This document shows positions 1 to 8,375 of a stretch of DNA of 64,000 nt, one piece after another (position 1 is the first letter of the stretch; every line of letters begins with the position of its first letter). Where the stretch lies: positions 682,001-746,000 of the forward strand of contig NZ_CP163528.1 of assembly GCF_041081105.1 (NCBI RefSeq), in the 5' to 3' direction. The stretch comes from Promicromonospora sp. Populi. GTDB lineage: Bacteria > Actinomycetota > Actinomycetes > Actinomycetales > Cellulomonadaceae. Position numbers and translations under genes: made by a program. A model generated the notes under the pieces. The model searched no databases. It worked only from the letters and a program-made list of their open reading frames with translations, and was not told where the DNA came from.

Positions 1-138
1 GTGATCCTGGTGATGGAGCACGGCGACATCGTGGAGCAGGGCTCGCACGAGGGCCTGCTCGCGGCGAACGGCGCGTACGCCCGCCTGTACGCGAGCCAGT
101 TCGCGGCCCCGGTGGCGGAGGAGCCGGCTGCGACATAG
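1..138 (+). CDS. ABC transporter ATP-binding protein, C-terminal end (5' truncated by window)
   Basis: The frame is open from base 1 and stops with TAG. The 45 visible residues read ILVMEHGDIVEQGSHEGLL followed by GAYARLYASQF. This is the segment after the H-loop in exporter-type ABC ATPases (ABCB/MsbA-like), where D-x-I-V-E-x-G-x-H-x-x-L-L closes the nucleotide-binding domain. The short tail AAPVAEEPAAT ends the protein. The membrane domain and Walker motifs lie upstream of the window, so the substrate cannot be inferred. A long perfect hairpin follows the stop codon. Confidence 0.85.
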   Translation: MILVMEHGDIVEQGSHEGLLAANGAYARLYASQFAAPVAEEPAAT

Positions 139-165
139 CTGCCGGCGTGCGCCTCAGGGCGACCG

Positions 166-232
166 TACGAATGCGGGGTGTGTTGCGCTGCGTAGACAAG
201 ATCTACGCAGCGCAACACACCCCGCATTCGTA
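166..232. terminator. Perfect 31-bp inverted repeat, probable bidirectional terminator
   Basis: Arms 166-196 and 202-232 are exact reverse complements with a 5-nt loop (CAAGA). The hairpin lies between the convergent ABC transporter tail and the SDR gene. T-rich sequence follows on the plus side (235-250). Confidence 0.8.
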
Positions 233-283
233 GGTTCTTCCTGTGTTTTCCCTGCCTGGCGTGCTCCGGTCCGAGCCTGCCGA

Positions 284-1057
284 CTAGCTCGCGGCGGCCG
301 CCGCCGCGTGCCGGTCGGTCGCGTTCAGGATGCCGACCACCTGGTCGTAGTCGCCCCGCACCTCGGCGTAGCGGAAGAACTTGACCCGTTCGACCTGGAT
401 CTCGTGCGCGTCGGGCTCCGACTCCAGCAGCGCCATCACCTCGTCGGCGTACTCGTCGAGCGGCAGCGCGTGCGCGCTCTCGGCCTGCCCGGGCATCAGG
501 TCGGTCTGCACCCCCGGCGGTACCAGCTCGACCACGGACACGCTCGTCCCGGCGAGCTGCAGCCGGATGCTCTCCGACAGCATGTGGATCGCGGCCTTGG
601 TCGCGTTGTACGACGCCGTGACACCCAGCGGCACGTGCGCCAGCCCCGACGACACGGTGAGGATGGTCGCGTCCGGGCGGCTCTGCAGGTGCTCCGTGAA
701 CGCGGCGATCAGCCGGATCGGGCCGAGCAGGTTGGTCGTGACGACCGCCTCGGCGTCGGCCAGGAAACCCGGGGTGTTCCAGTTCTCGGCGCGCATGATC
801 CCCGCCATCGGGACCAGCACGTTCACCTCGGGGAAGCGGTTGATCACCTCGGCGGAGGCCTTGACTATCGAGTCGGGATCGCTGGTGTCGATCACTACGG
901 TGCCGAAGCCGTGCTCGGCGGCCAGTGCGTCCAGTGTGGCGGCGCTGCGGCCGCCCACGACCACGGTGTTGCCCTTCGCCTGGAGGCGGGTCGCGAGGGC
1001 GAGACCGATGCCGCGCGTCCCGCCCGGGATGAAGATGGTGTTACCGGAGATGTTCAT
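284..1057 (-). CDS. SDR family oxidoreductase (DltE-like)
   Basis: A 257-aa classical short-chain dehydrogenase. The nucleotide-binding motif GGTRGIG is at residues 12-18, the active-site serines at 136-137 and the catalytic YNATK (Tyr150, Lys154) follows. The NAG motif is replaced by MAG. It is expected to be a cytosolic NAD(P)-dependent enzyme of unknown substrate. The ATG at 1057 is chosen because it opens directly into the Rossmann fold. An upstream in-frame extension to 1255 would overlap the divergent regulator and looks non-coding. Only about 100 bp separate it from that regulator, so it is a likely regulatory target. Confidence 0.85.
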   Translation of the reverse strand: MNISGNTIFIPGGTRGIGLALATRLQAKGNTVVVGGRSAATLDALAAEHGFGTVVIDTSDPDSIVKASAEVINRFPEVNVLVPMAGIMRAENWNTPGFLADAEAVVTTNLLGPIRLIAAFTEHLQSRPDATILTVSSGLAHVPLGVTASYNATKAAIHMLSESIRLQLAGTSVSVVELVPPGVQTDLMPGQAESAHALPLDEYADEVMALLESEPDAHEIQVERVKFFRYAEVRGDYDQVVGILNATDRHAAAAAAS

Positions 1058-1158
1058 GCCTTCACCGTGCGCCGCCCGGGCCGACGGCGGGAGAGACCCC
1101 GCGAACCGGGGACCGGCGATCCCTGGCTCCCGTCCGCGGCCCGGCGCACGATGGAGAC

Positions 1159-1992
1159 ATGAACCGTGCAGCCCTCGCCGACTTTCTCCGCCGACGCCGG
1201 GAGGCCCTGCGCCCGTCCGACGTCGGGCTGGTGCCGGGACCGCGCCGTCGGGCACCGGGACTGCGCCGCGAGGAGGTGGCCGCCCTGACCGGGATGTCCG
1301 TGGACTACTACGCCCGGCTGGAGCAGCAGCGCGGGCCGCAGCCGTCGGAGCAGATGCTCGCCGCGCTCACGCGGACGCTGCGCCTGACCGTCGAGGAACG
1401 CGACTACGTGTTCCGGCTCGCCGGGCACGGCGCGCCCCGGCGTATGCCGCTCGAGTCCCACGTGGCGCCGCCCCTGCTGCGTGTGCTGGACCGGCTTGAG
1501 GACACCCCGGCCGTGATCCTGACGGGTGCGGGCGAGACGCTCGTGCAGAACCGCCTCGCCGAGGCGATCTTCGGCGCACCGCCGGCCGCCGGTCTGGCCC
1601 GCAGCTCCGTGTACCGGTGGTTCACGGACCCGGGCGCCAGGAACGTGTACCCGCCCGACGACCACGAGCGCCAGGGCCGGAGCCAGGTCGCGACCCTGCG
1701 GGCCGCGCACGCCGCGGCCGGGCCCGGCTCGTCCGCCGACGAGGTGCTGCACGCCCTGCTGCGGGAGAGCCCCGAGTTCGTCCGGGTCTGGGAGCTGCAC
1801 GAGGTGTCGCGCCGATATGAGGACCACAAGACGCTGGTGCACCCGGAGCTCGGCCGGATCGACGTGGACTGCCAGGCGCTGTTCACCGAGGACCAGTCGC
1901 AGGCGCTCCTGGTGCTCACCCCGGCGCCGAACAGCGAGGCGGAGGAGAAGATCCGCCTGCTGGCGGTCCTGGGCCACGAGACCTTCGCGTAG
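1159..1992 (+). CDS. Helix-turn-helix regulator with MmyB-like ligand-binding domain
   Basis: 277 aa. The N-terminus is an XRE-type helix-turn-helix domain (about residues 1-85) with the family hallmarks RRRREALRP, PGLRREEVA and VDYYARLEQQRG. Residues ~105-270 match the PAS-like MmyB ligand-binding domain, with conserved elements such as the ILTGAGETLVQN and YRWFTDPGAR stretches. Proteins of this type in actinomycetes commonly regulate an adjacent oxidoreductase; here the divergent SDR gene fits that pattern. The ligand is unknown. ATG start 1159 is preceded by GGAGAC. Confidence 0.85.
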   Translation: MNRAALADFLRRRREALRPSDVGLVPGPRRRAPGLRREEVAALTGMSVDYYARLEQQRGPQPSEQMLAALTRTLRLTVEERDYVFRLAGHGAPRRMPLESHVAPPLLRVLDRLEDTPAVILTGAGETLVQNRLAEAIFGAPPAAGLARSSVYRWFTDPGARNVYPPDDHERQGRSQVATLRAAHAAAGPGSSADEVLHALLRESPEFVRVWELHEVSRRYEDHKTLVHPELGRIDVDCQALFTEDQSQALLVLTPAPNSEAEEKIRLLAVLGHETFA

Positions 1993-2014
1993 GCGTAGGT
2001 GGGAGGATTCTTCC

Positions 2015-2419
2015 GTGCTTGACGACGATCGCTGCCCCTGCCTCTCCGGTGACACCTACGGCGCCTGCTGCGGGCGGTTTCACTCCGGCGCCGCGACGGC
2101 CCCGACCGCCGAGGCGCTGATGCGCTCGCGGTACTCCGCGTTCACGGTCGGCGACGACGCCTACCTGCTGGCGACCTGGGCGGCGCAGACCCGGCCGGCC
2201 ACCGCCGGGATCGGCGACGAGCAGTGGCGTCGCCTCGACATCCACCGCACCGAGCGCGGCGGCCCGTTCGACTCCACCGGCGTCGTCGAGTTCACCGCCC
2301 ACTACCGCCGCCCGGCCACGGGTGTGCGGGGCAGCCTGCACGAGACCAGCCGCTTCGTCCGCGAGGACGGCCGCTGGTACTACGTAGACGGCGACTCCCG
2401 CCTGGGCGGCGCCGAGTAG
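2015..2419 (+). CDS. YchJ family protein (UPF0225)
   Basis: 134 aa. It begins with a SEC-C-like zinc-binding cluster, CPC at residues 7-9 and CC at 18-19. Next come MRSRYSAF and the FTAHYR and FVREDGRWYYVDG motifs typical of the YchJ family, whose C-terminal part has an NTF2-like fold. The molecular function of the family is not established. The GTG at 2015 is selected because GGGAGGA lies about 7 nt upstream; in-frame sequence further upstream is inside the preceding regulator gene. It follows that regulator by 22 nt and may be co-transcribed with it. Confidence 0.88.
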   Translation: MLDDDRCPCLSGDTYGACCGRFHSGAATAPTAEALMRSRYSAFTVGDDAYLLATWAAQTRPATAGIGDEQWRRLDIHRTERGGPFDSTGVVEFTAHYRRPATGVRGSLHETSRFVREDGRWYYVDGDSRLGGAE

Positions 2420-2437
2420 GGCTGACCCCCGAAAGGT

Positions 2438-3049
2438 TCAGATCCAGCCTTCCTCCCAGGCGCGGTGGGCCGCGGCGTGGCGGGTGGTGACGCCGAGCTT
2501 CGCCATCGCGGACGACAGGTAGTTGCGCACCGTCCCCGGCGCGAGGTGCACGGCGCCCGCGATGTCGGAGACCTGGGCACCCGTGCGCGCCGCCCGCAGC
2601 ACCTCCAGCTCCCGGTCCGTCAGCGGGCAGTCGTTCTCGGTGAGCGCGGAGGCGGCGATCTCCGGATCCACGTACCGGTGCCCGACGGCGACGTCGCGCA
2701 CGATCTGCGCGAGGCGCGCCGCGGGCGTCGACTTGGGCACGAACCCGCTCACGCCTGCGGCGAGAGCCCGGCGCAGGACGGCGGGCCGGGCATGGCGGGT
2801 CACGATGATGACCCGGGGCGGCGTGCCGGCGGCGGCGGCCAGGATCTGCGCGGCCGCGTGCAGCCCGTCGGTGGGTGGCATCTCGAGGTCGAGCACGGCG
2901 ACGTCGGGCCGGTGCTGCGCGGCGAGCCGCACGGCGTCGGTGGTGGTGGCGGCCTGGGCCACGACCTCCAGGTCGTCCTCCAGGCCGAGCAGGGCGGCAA
3001 GGGCGCCGCGCAGCAGCTCCTCGTCGTCGGCCAGCAGCAGGCGGATCAT
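2438..3049 (-). CDS. Two-component response regulator, NarL/LuxR family
   Basis: 203 aa. The receiver domain (~1-120) carries the acidic pocket DDE at 8-10, the phospho-acceptor Asp54 in VLDLEMP and the conserved Lys in FVPKS. The C-terminal LuxR helix-turn-helix (~140-200) begins PLTDRELEVL and ends in the recognition region GTVRNYLSSAMAKLG. It overlaps the histidine kinase by 4 nt (ATGA, 3046-3049), so the two form one translational unit. The likely target is the divergent membrane-protein gene beginning at 4436. Confidence 0.92.
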   Translation of the reverse strand: MIRLLLADDEELLRGALAALLGLEDDLEVVAQAATTTDAVRLAAQHRPDVAVLDLEMPPTDGLHAAAQILAAAAGTPPRVIIVTRHARPAVLRRALAAGVSGFVPKSTPAARLAQIVRDVAVGHRYVDPEIAASALTENDCPLTDRELEVLRAARTGAQVSDIAGAVHLAPGTVRNYLSSAMAKLGVTTRHAAAHRAWEEGWI

Positions 3050-4251
3050 CCGGGCACCGTAGCGGTGACCGCGAACCGGTCGTCGTCGTTGGTCCAGGCC
3101 AGGCGCCCGCCGATCGCGTCGAGCCGCTCCGCGAGGGAAACGAGTCCGGTGCCGTCGCCGGTCCCGCCAGGTCCGTCGCCTGCCCCGGTCGACCCGGCAC
3201 CTCCGCGGGCCGCTTGCGCGCCGTCGTTGCTGATCATGAGGCGGGCGCCGGCGTCGTCGGGCAGCAGGACGATCGTGGCGCGGGTGGCGCGGCTGTGCCG
3301 CAGCACGTTGGTGGTGGCCTCGCGCACCACGAGGCCGAGCAGGCTGCGTGGTGCGTCGGGGAGGGACGCCGCGAGGCCGGCGTCGACGTCGGCCTCGACC
3401 GCCACACCCGCGGCGGCCAGGACCTTGGACGCGTTGGCGATCTCCGCGTCCAGCGTGGTGCGCCGGTAGCCCTGCACCAGGGCGCGGGTCTCGCGCAGGG
3501 CATCCCCGGCGAGCTGCTGCACCTCGCGCATCTGCTCGGCCGCGCGCGCCGGGTCCGCCTCCGCGAGGCGCGCCGCGAGCTCGCTCTTCAGGGCGATGAC
3601 CTGGAGGTGGTGCCCCTGGATGTCGTGCAGGTCGGCGGCGAACCGGAGGCGCTCGTCCGCCACGGCGAGCTGCCCGGCGACCCGCCGGGCGTCGTCGAGC
3701 CGGGCGGCGACCTGCCAGCCGTGGAGCATGCCGAGCATGGCCGGGCCGAACGCCACGACCATCAGCGCGGGCATCCACGCCGCATGCCCCACGTCGGGCT
3801 CGCCCGTGGCCAGGGCAGTGACCAGGCCGATCGTCGGCAGCACGACCAGCGCGGCGCCCAGGACCAGCCACGCCCGGCGGGTCGGCAGGAACATGACGAG
3901 CACCGCGATCGTGGCGGCTGGCGCGATCGACCAGAGCCCGAAGTTGCCGACGGAGAGCGGCACCGCGGCCGCGACCAGGCCCGCGCCGCAGGCGGTCACG
4001 AGCCAGAGCGTCGTCGGCCCCTGGTCCCGCATCCGCCGGCCCAGCAGGACGCTGCACGCCACGATCGTGGCCGCCGTCGACAGGCCGGTCAGCGCGCGCA
4101 GCCCGGCGTGGACGTCCGGGTCCAGCACCCAGTCGCCGACCGCGAAGCCCAGCACGCACGCCACCGTCCCCGCGAGACCCCACCAGACGTTGCGGCGGAA
4201 GCTCACGAGGCCGCTGCTGCCGTCGTCCGTGACGGCCCGTGCGGTGCTCAT
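3046..4251 (-). CDS. Sensor histidine kinase, HisKA_3 / DesK type
   Basis: 401 aa. Several transmembrane segments fill residues ~20-175. The dimerisation/phospho-acceptor motif DLHDIQGHHL (His209) follows, and the HATPase_c domain has VREATTNVLRHS (N box) and GDGTGLVSLAERL (G box). An unusual Gly-rich insert (GGAGSTGAGDGPGGTG) lies between them. Start 4251 is chosen at MSTARAV. An in-frame ATG at 4332 would add 27 residues containing a partial duplication of the same N-terminus (DVISAAR versus DVMSTAR). The signal is unknown. DesK-type kinases often sense membrane or cell-envelope state. Confidence 0.9.
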   Translation of the reverse strand: MSTARAVTDDGSSGLVSFRRNVWWGLAGTVACVLGFAVGDWVLDPDVHAGLRALTGLSTAATIVACSVLLGRRMRDQGPTTLWLVTACGAGLVAAAVPLSVGNFGLWSIAPAATIAVLVMFLPTRRAWLVLGAALVVLPTIGLVTALATGEPDVGHAAWMPALMVVAFGPAMLGMLHGWQVAARLDDARRVAGQLAVADERLRFAADLHDIQGHHLQVIALKSELAARLAEADPARAAEQMREVQQLAGDALRETRALVQGYRRTTLDAEIANASKVLAAAGVAVEADVDAGLAASLPDAPRSLLGLVVREATTNVLRHSRATRATIVLLPDDAGARLMISNDGAQAARGGAGSTGAGDGPGGTGDGTGLVSLAERLDAIGGRLAWTNDDDRFAVTATVPG

Positions 4252-4333
4252 GACGTCATCCTGCCAGCGCCGTCGCCGGTCCGGGGCGGTCCGTGCGGCG
4301 CTGATGACATCTGTCATACGAGGTAGTGACATG
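4250..4333. promoter_or_regulatory. Duplicated segment with TGACRT palindromes between divergent genes
   Basis: Two dyads are visible: ATGACGTCAT (4250-4259, including the kinase start codon) and ATGACA-TC-TGTCAT (4304-4317). A third half-site TGACAT is at 4328-4333. Flanking bases 4234-4259 and 4288-4310 are near copies of each other, about 54 bp apart. This looks like a partial duplication of the kinase start region that may also act as operator DNA. Confidence 0.4.
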
Positions 4334-4435
4334 TGCCCGCGCCCGGGTGCGGTCCGGCACTACTGGCCGCGGTCGCCGTCGGACAGCGTGGGAACCAGCG
4401 CGGCGAGGAACGCCGCACCGGACGGGGAGATCACG

Positions 4436-5326
4436 ATGACGGACACGACGGAGACGACGGAGACGACGGGTCGGGTCGCGGCGGGGCACGCGCACCTGGC
4501 GCAGGGGACCGCCCCCGTGACGCGGGCCCGGAAGGTCGGCAGGTTCCTCGCGCACCTGGCCGAGATGGTCGTGGTCATGGTGCTCGGGATGCTGCTGCTG
4601 GCACCCGCGTGGGACTGGGTGGGCGCGGCCCTCGGGATCGAGGCGCTGCTGGGCCGGCCCGACGTCGGCGCGGTGGTGATGGTCCTGGACATGGTGGTCG
4701 CGATGACCGTGTGGATGCGGGTGCGGCGGCACGGCTGGTCGGCGATCTGGGAGATGAACGCGGCGATGGCGGCGCCGTTCGCGGTGCTGCTGGTGCTGTT
4801 CTGGACCGGCCTGGCCGGCGCGGGTGACCTGATGCTCTGGGGGCACGTGCTGATGGTTCCGGCGATGGCGGGCGCGATGCTGCTGCGTCCGGCCGAGTAC
4901 ACGGAGCATGTCCACGGTTTCGACCTCGCGTGGCTCGGGCGCCGGTGGCCCGTGCTGCTCGCGCTGGTGCTGCTCGCCGGCTCGATCTTCGGCGGCGCGG
5001 GCGACCTGCCGGCCTGGCTGATCCTGGCGATGGCCCTGGTGTACCCGGTGGTAGGGGTGCTGCGGAACCAGATCCGCGGGCGGTCGATGGTGCTGCTGCA
5101 GGCGGCGGGGCTCGCGGTGTTCGCGGGGATCAGCCTGCTGGTGGGCGCCCTCGCCGGTCAGGACACCGGGGCCTACGTGCTCGCGGCCGGGCTCGTGGGG
5201 CACGGGGTCTGGGACGCGTTCCACCACCGGGCGAACGCGGTGGTGTGGCGCTGGTACGCCGAGGCCTGCCTGGTCTACGACGTGCTGCTGGCCGCGGCGG
5301 TGGTCGCGACCACTGTCGGGTCCTGA
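4436..5326 (+). CDS. Multi-pass integral membrane protein
   Basis: 296 aa. The N-terminus is Thr/Glu-rich (TDTTETTETTG) and cytosolic-looking. About eight hydrophobic segments follow, including MVVVMVLGMLLLAP and VLLALVLLAGSIFGG. Conserved-looking polar spots include HGVWDAFHHRANAVVWRWY near the C-terminus. I do not recognise the family. GGGGAG lies 7 nt before the ATG. It is transcribed away from the two-component genes across the palindrome-rich spacer, the arrangement expected for a target of that system (inference). Confidence 0.75.
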   Translation: MTDTTETTETTGRVAAGHAHLAQGTAPVTRARKVGRFLAHLAEMVVVMVLGMLLLAPAWDWVGAALGIEALLGRPDVGAVVMVLDMVVAMTVWMRVRRHGWSAIWEMNAAMAAPFAVLLVLFWTGLAGAGDLMLWGHVLMVPAMAGAMLLRPAEYTEHVHGFDLAWLGRRWPVLLALVLLAGSIFGGAGDLPAWLILAMALVYPVVGVLRNQIRGRSMVLLQAAGLAVFAGISLLVGALAGQDTGAYVLAAGLVGHGVWDAFHHRANAVVWRWYAEACLVYDVLLAAAVVATTVGS

Positions 5327-5375
5327 GGCCAGCCCGGAAGCCAGTCCTGAAGTCGGGTCCCTAGGCCGGGCCCGA

Positions 5376-5410
5376 GGCCACATCTCGTGGAATCTCCGCG
5401 GGATGTGGCC
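5376..5410 (+). terminator. Hairpin after membrane-protein gene
   Basis: Arms GGCCACATC (5376-5384) and GATGTGGCC (5402-5410) pair perfectly with a 17-nt loop. It lies about 50 nt after the stop codon at 5326 and before the next gene's promoter region. There is no clear U-tract. Confidence 0.4.
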
Positions 5411-5464
5411 GGGCTGCGCGTGGCGGCATGTGTACACCGCCCCTTCGCTCTACTTTGGGGCGCT

Positions 5465-8335
5465 ATGGACAGCGCGCCGCCCGGCACCCCGACCAGCCCG
5501 CAGCGACCTGACCCGCAGCCCAGCATTCTTGAGCTGCGGATCCACGGCGTCGCGACCGCGCTGCCGTACAGCGCGCTCGGCCTGCCCCCCGAAGAGGTGA
5601 CGCAGTCCGACGGCGACAGCCTGGGCAGCTTCTGGATCCCGAAGCCGGAGGCCGAGGCACGGGACAAGGCGCTCCCGCCGGGCGACGTGCACGCCATCCG
5701 CCCCGATGTGCGCCGCGAGGCCTACTCCTGGGGCGCGATGGCGCGGCTCGGCGGCCTCCCGTTCGGGGGCTTGCTCGGTGTTGTGGGAACCGTCGGCGTG
5801 CGGCTGCTGTGGGCGTCGATGGTCCCGTTCGGCCTGGCCAACGCCGCGTACTGGGCCCGGCGTATCCCGGCCCCCGAGCCGGGCGTCCACGAGGGTGCTG
5901 CCGGCGGCACGGCCAGTAGGAGCGCCGCCCGCCCGCCGTCGGGCAGCCTGGTTCCCGAGGCGACCGCCGCCCTGACCCGGGTGTTCGCCCTCGGGCTGAC
6001 GCTCCTGTTCGTGTCCGCCGTGGCGACGGTGGCGCTGTCCGTGATCGGTACCCGCTGCATCGGCCTGGCGACGGCCGGCCCCGACTCCGTGGTCCCCGTG
6101 TGCGCGCGCATCCCCAGCGTCCTGTACGGCCTGGCCAGGATGGATGTCGGCGACCGCCTCGCGCTGCTCTCCCTCGTCCCGGTCCTGCTGGTCGTGGTGC
6201 TGGTGGCGGTGGCGCGCAGCGGTCAGGTGCGGTTCGAGTCGAAGTTCTCGGTGATCCGCGCGGGTGGCACGGTGTCGCCGTCGGGCCCACCGCTGCACCG
6301 GGCGGGCTTCTGGTCGCAGCGCGAAGGGTCTGGCCTGCTCTGGGCGCACCTGGGCGCCGCCCTCGGTCTGACGGGGCTGTTCCTCACCTGGACCCGGTAC
6401 GCCGACGTGGGCCTGCCCATGCCGTTCCTGCCTGCGGCCGGCCTGGTGGTGATCCTGGGTGCGGGCGCGTTCGTCGCCCTGCGTACCGATGACGACGGCG
6501 TCCAGGTCGTCACCTCCCGCTGGAAGGGCCGCGCCGGACTGGTGGTGTTCGCGGCCGGGCTCCTCGTGTGGCTGCTGGCGTGCTTCGCCGGCCTTGCCGG
6601 GCCGCAGCCGGAGCGGATGCCCGCCCTGCCCGGCCTGGACCTCGTGCCCGCGCTGCTCGGTGTCGCCCTGAGTGGCATCGCCGCGACCGGCCTGGCCTGG
6701 CGCTCCACGCGCAGCGCCGGGGGTGTCGCCGCCTGGACGGCAGTGCCGGTGATCGCCACGATCTGCGTGGCAGTGGTGCTGGTGGCCGGGCCGAGTGCCC
6801 CGGTGCGTTACCTGCTGGTGGCGACGGCGGTGCTCGCGGTCCTGAGCCCGGTCGCGGTGGTGCTGGTGGCGGTCCTGCTGCGCCGTCGCCGCTACGAGGG
6901 CTGGAACGGCGCCGGGCCGGGCGTGTTCCTGCTGGTCTCCGCCGCGGCGGCGGCTGTGTACTCGAGCCTGCTCGTGCTCGGTGTGCAGTGGTTCCTGCGC
7001 TTCGGGGAGCAGACCGCGCCTAAGGCCCTCGGGCACGGCCTGGTCGCCATCGTCCGCGACGTGCCCGACGCCGAGCTCGTGCGCGTACCGCCCGTCTACA
7101 CCGAGTTCGGCACCGCGTCCGTGGTGATCGTCCTCGTCTCCCTCGTGCTCATCCTGGTCGCGGTAGTAGGGCCGTACGTCCTCGACACGATCCGCTCCCG
7201 GCCGCTGTGGATCCCCGGCGCGCCGCGCACCGTCGGGCCGCCGTACGGCCCGGCGCTACCCGCGTGGCGCGCGGTCGCGGACGCCCCCGACCCCGACGGC
7301 GGGCCCAACCCCGTGCTGGAGCGGGTGCTGCGGGCCCGGCAGGTCGCCGCGACGTCGCACCGGGTGGAGCTGGCCGCCGGCGCCCTGGCGGCCGCCGCCT
7401 ACGTCGCGGCCCTCGTGGCGCACATCCCGCTGATCGCCCAGCAGGCAGACGCCACTCTCGTCCAGGTGCCCTCGTGGCTGTCCGGGCTCGCGGTGCCCGC
7501 CCTCGGCACGCTCGCGGCGACCCTCGTGCTCAGCGCTCTTGCGGGTGGTGGCGCCGCGGGCGGCGTCGCGCGCCCGTGGGGCCTGCTGTGGGACCTCCTG
7601 TGCTTCATGCCGCGCAGCGCCCACCCGTTCGGCCCGCCGAGCTACGCCGAGCGCGCGGTGCCCGAGGTGCGCTCACGCGTGGACGCGTGGCTCACCGGCG
7701 CCGACATCGCCGACGACGCCGAGCGGGAACGTGTGGCCCCCACCCGCCGCGTGGTGCTGTCCGCGCACTCGATGGGCGGGGTGCTGGCCGCGGCGGTGGT
7801 GCTGATCCGTGCGGGCAACCCCGTGCCCGAGGCCGTGCTCGGCGCGCCCGGCGCCGCACCCGCCGTCGTGCCTGACACCGCCGACGGCCGCCTCGGCCTG
7901 CTCACCTACGGTTTGCAGCTGCGGCCGATCTTCGGCCGGTTCTTCCCGGACCTCCTGGGCCCGACGACGACCGGCACACCACCCAGCACCGGTCCGGCCT
8001 GGTCGGCGGACCCCTGGGTGGGCCAGGTGAGTCCCGGACCCGGGGCGGTTCCGGCGACGCCGTTGGCGCCGGAGCGCCCCGAGCCCGGCTCGGGGGAACA
8101 GGTCACGCTGATGTCACTGCTGACCTGCGGTGCGAAGCCCGCGTGGGTGAACCTGTGGCGGCGTACCGACTTCCTGGGCTTCCCGGTGGTGAGCTATGGG
8201 GAGAACGACGTGGACCGCGGGGCGGAGGAGATGGACCGTTCCGCCTATCTCTTCGCCGTGGCGGCGCATTCGGGGTATCCGGCGTCGTGGGCGTACCACG
8301 AGGCGCTGGACGAGGTGGTCGAGCGGCTGAGGTAG
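5465..8335 (+). CDS. Large polytopic membrane protein with C-terminal serine-hydrolase-like motif
   Basis: 956 aa. It opens with ILELRIHGVATALP, a motif reminiscent of proteins that place an alpha/beta-hydrolase nucleophile elbow further along. About 14 hydrophobic segments follow through residue ~720. After them comes VVLSAHSMGG with Ser769 in an A-H-S-M-G elbow (G/A-x-S-x-G), followed by VLAAAVVLIR. Later blocks (SLLTCGAKPAWVNLWRRTDFLGFPV, HSGYPAS) could supply the Asp and His of a triad. Function is unknown; a membrane-tethered lipase or esterase is the best guess. TACTTT lies 8 nt before the ATG with no Shine-Dalgarno, which suggests a leaderless mRNA. Confidence 0.75.
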   Translation: MDSAPPGTPTSPQRPDPQPSILELRIHGVATALPYSALGLPPEEVTQSDGDSLGSFWIPKPEAEARDKALPPGDVHAIRPDVRREAYSWGAMARLGGLPFGGLLGVVGTVGVRLLWASMVPFGLANAAYWARRIPAPEPGVHEGAAGGTASRSAARPPSGSLVPEATAALTRVFALGLTLLFVSAVATVALSVIGTRCIGLATAGPDSVVPVCARIPSVLYGLARMDVGDRLALLSLVPVLLVVVLVAVARSGQVRFESKFSVIRAGGTVSPSGPPLHRAGFWSQREGSGLLWAHLGAALGLTGLFLTWTRYADVGLPMPFLPAAGLVVILGAGAFVALRTDDDGVQVVTSRWKGRAGLVVFAAGLLVWLLACFAGLAGPQPERMPALPGLDLVPALLGVALSGIAATGLAWRSTRSAGGVAAWTAVPVIATICVAVVLVAGPSAPVRYLLVATAVLAVLSPVAVVLVAVLLRRRRYEGWNGAGPGVFLLVSAAAAAVYSSLLVLGVQWFLRFGEQTAPKALGHGLVAIVRDVPDAELVRVPPVYTEFGTASVVIVLVSLVLILVAVVGPYVLDTIRSRPLWIPGAPRTVGPPYGPALPAWRAVADAPDPDGGPNPVLERVLRARQVAATSHRVELAAGALAAAAYVAALVAHIPLIAQQADATLVQVPSWLSGLAVPALGTLAATLVLSALAGGGAAGGVARPWGLLWDLLCFMPRSAHPFGPPSYAERAVPEVRSRVDAWLTGADIADDAERERVAPTRRVVLSAHSMGGVLAAAVVLIRAGNPVPEAVLGAPGAAPAVVPDTADGRLGLLTYGLQLRPIFGRFFPDLLGPTTTGTPPSTGPAWSADPWVGQVSPGPGAVPATPLAPERPEPGSGEQVTLMSLLTCGAKPAWVNLWRRTDFLGFPVVSYGENDVDRGAEEMDRSAYLFAVAAHSGYPASWAYHEALDEVVERLR

Positions 8336-8375
8336 CGGCTGACGCCGGCTGGGCCGTCGGGTGCCCAGCCGGCGG

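Noticed and set aside
284..1255. Longer version of the first SDR starting at 1255.
   Set aside because: The extension overlaps the divergent regulator start and is Gly/Arg/Pro-rich with no SDR features.
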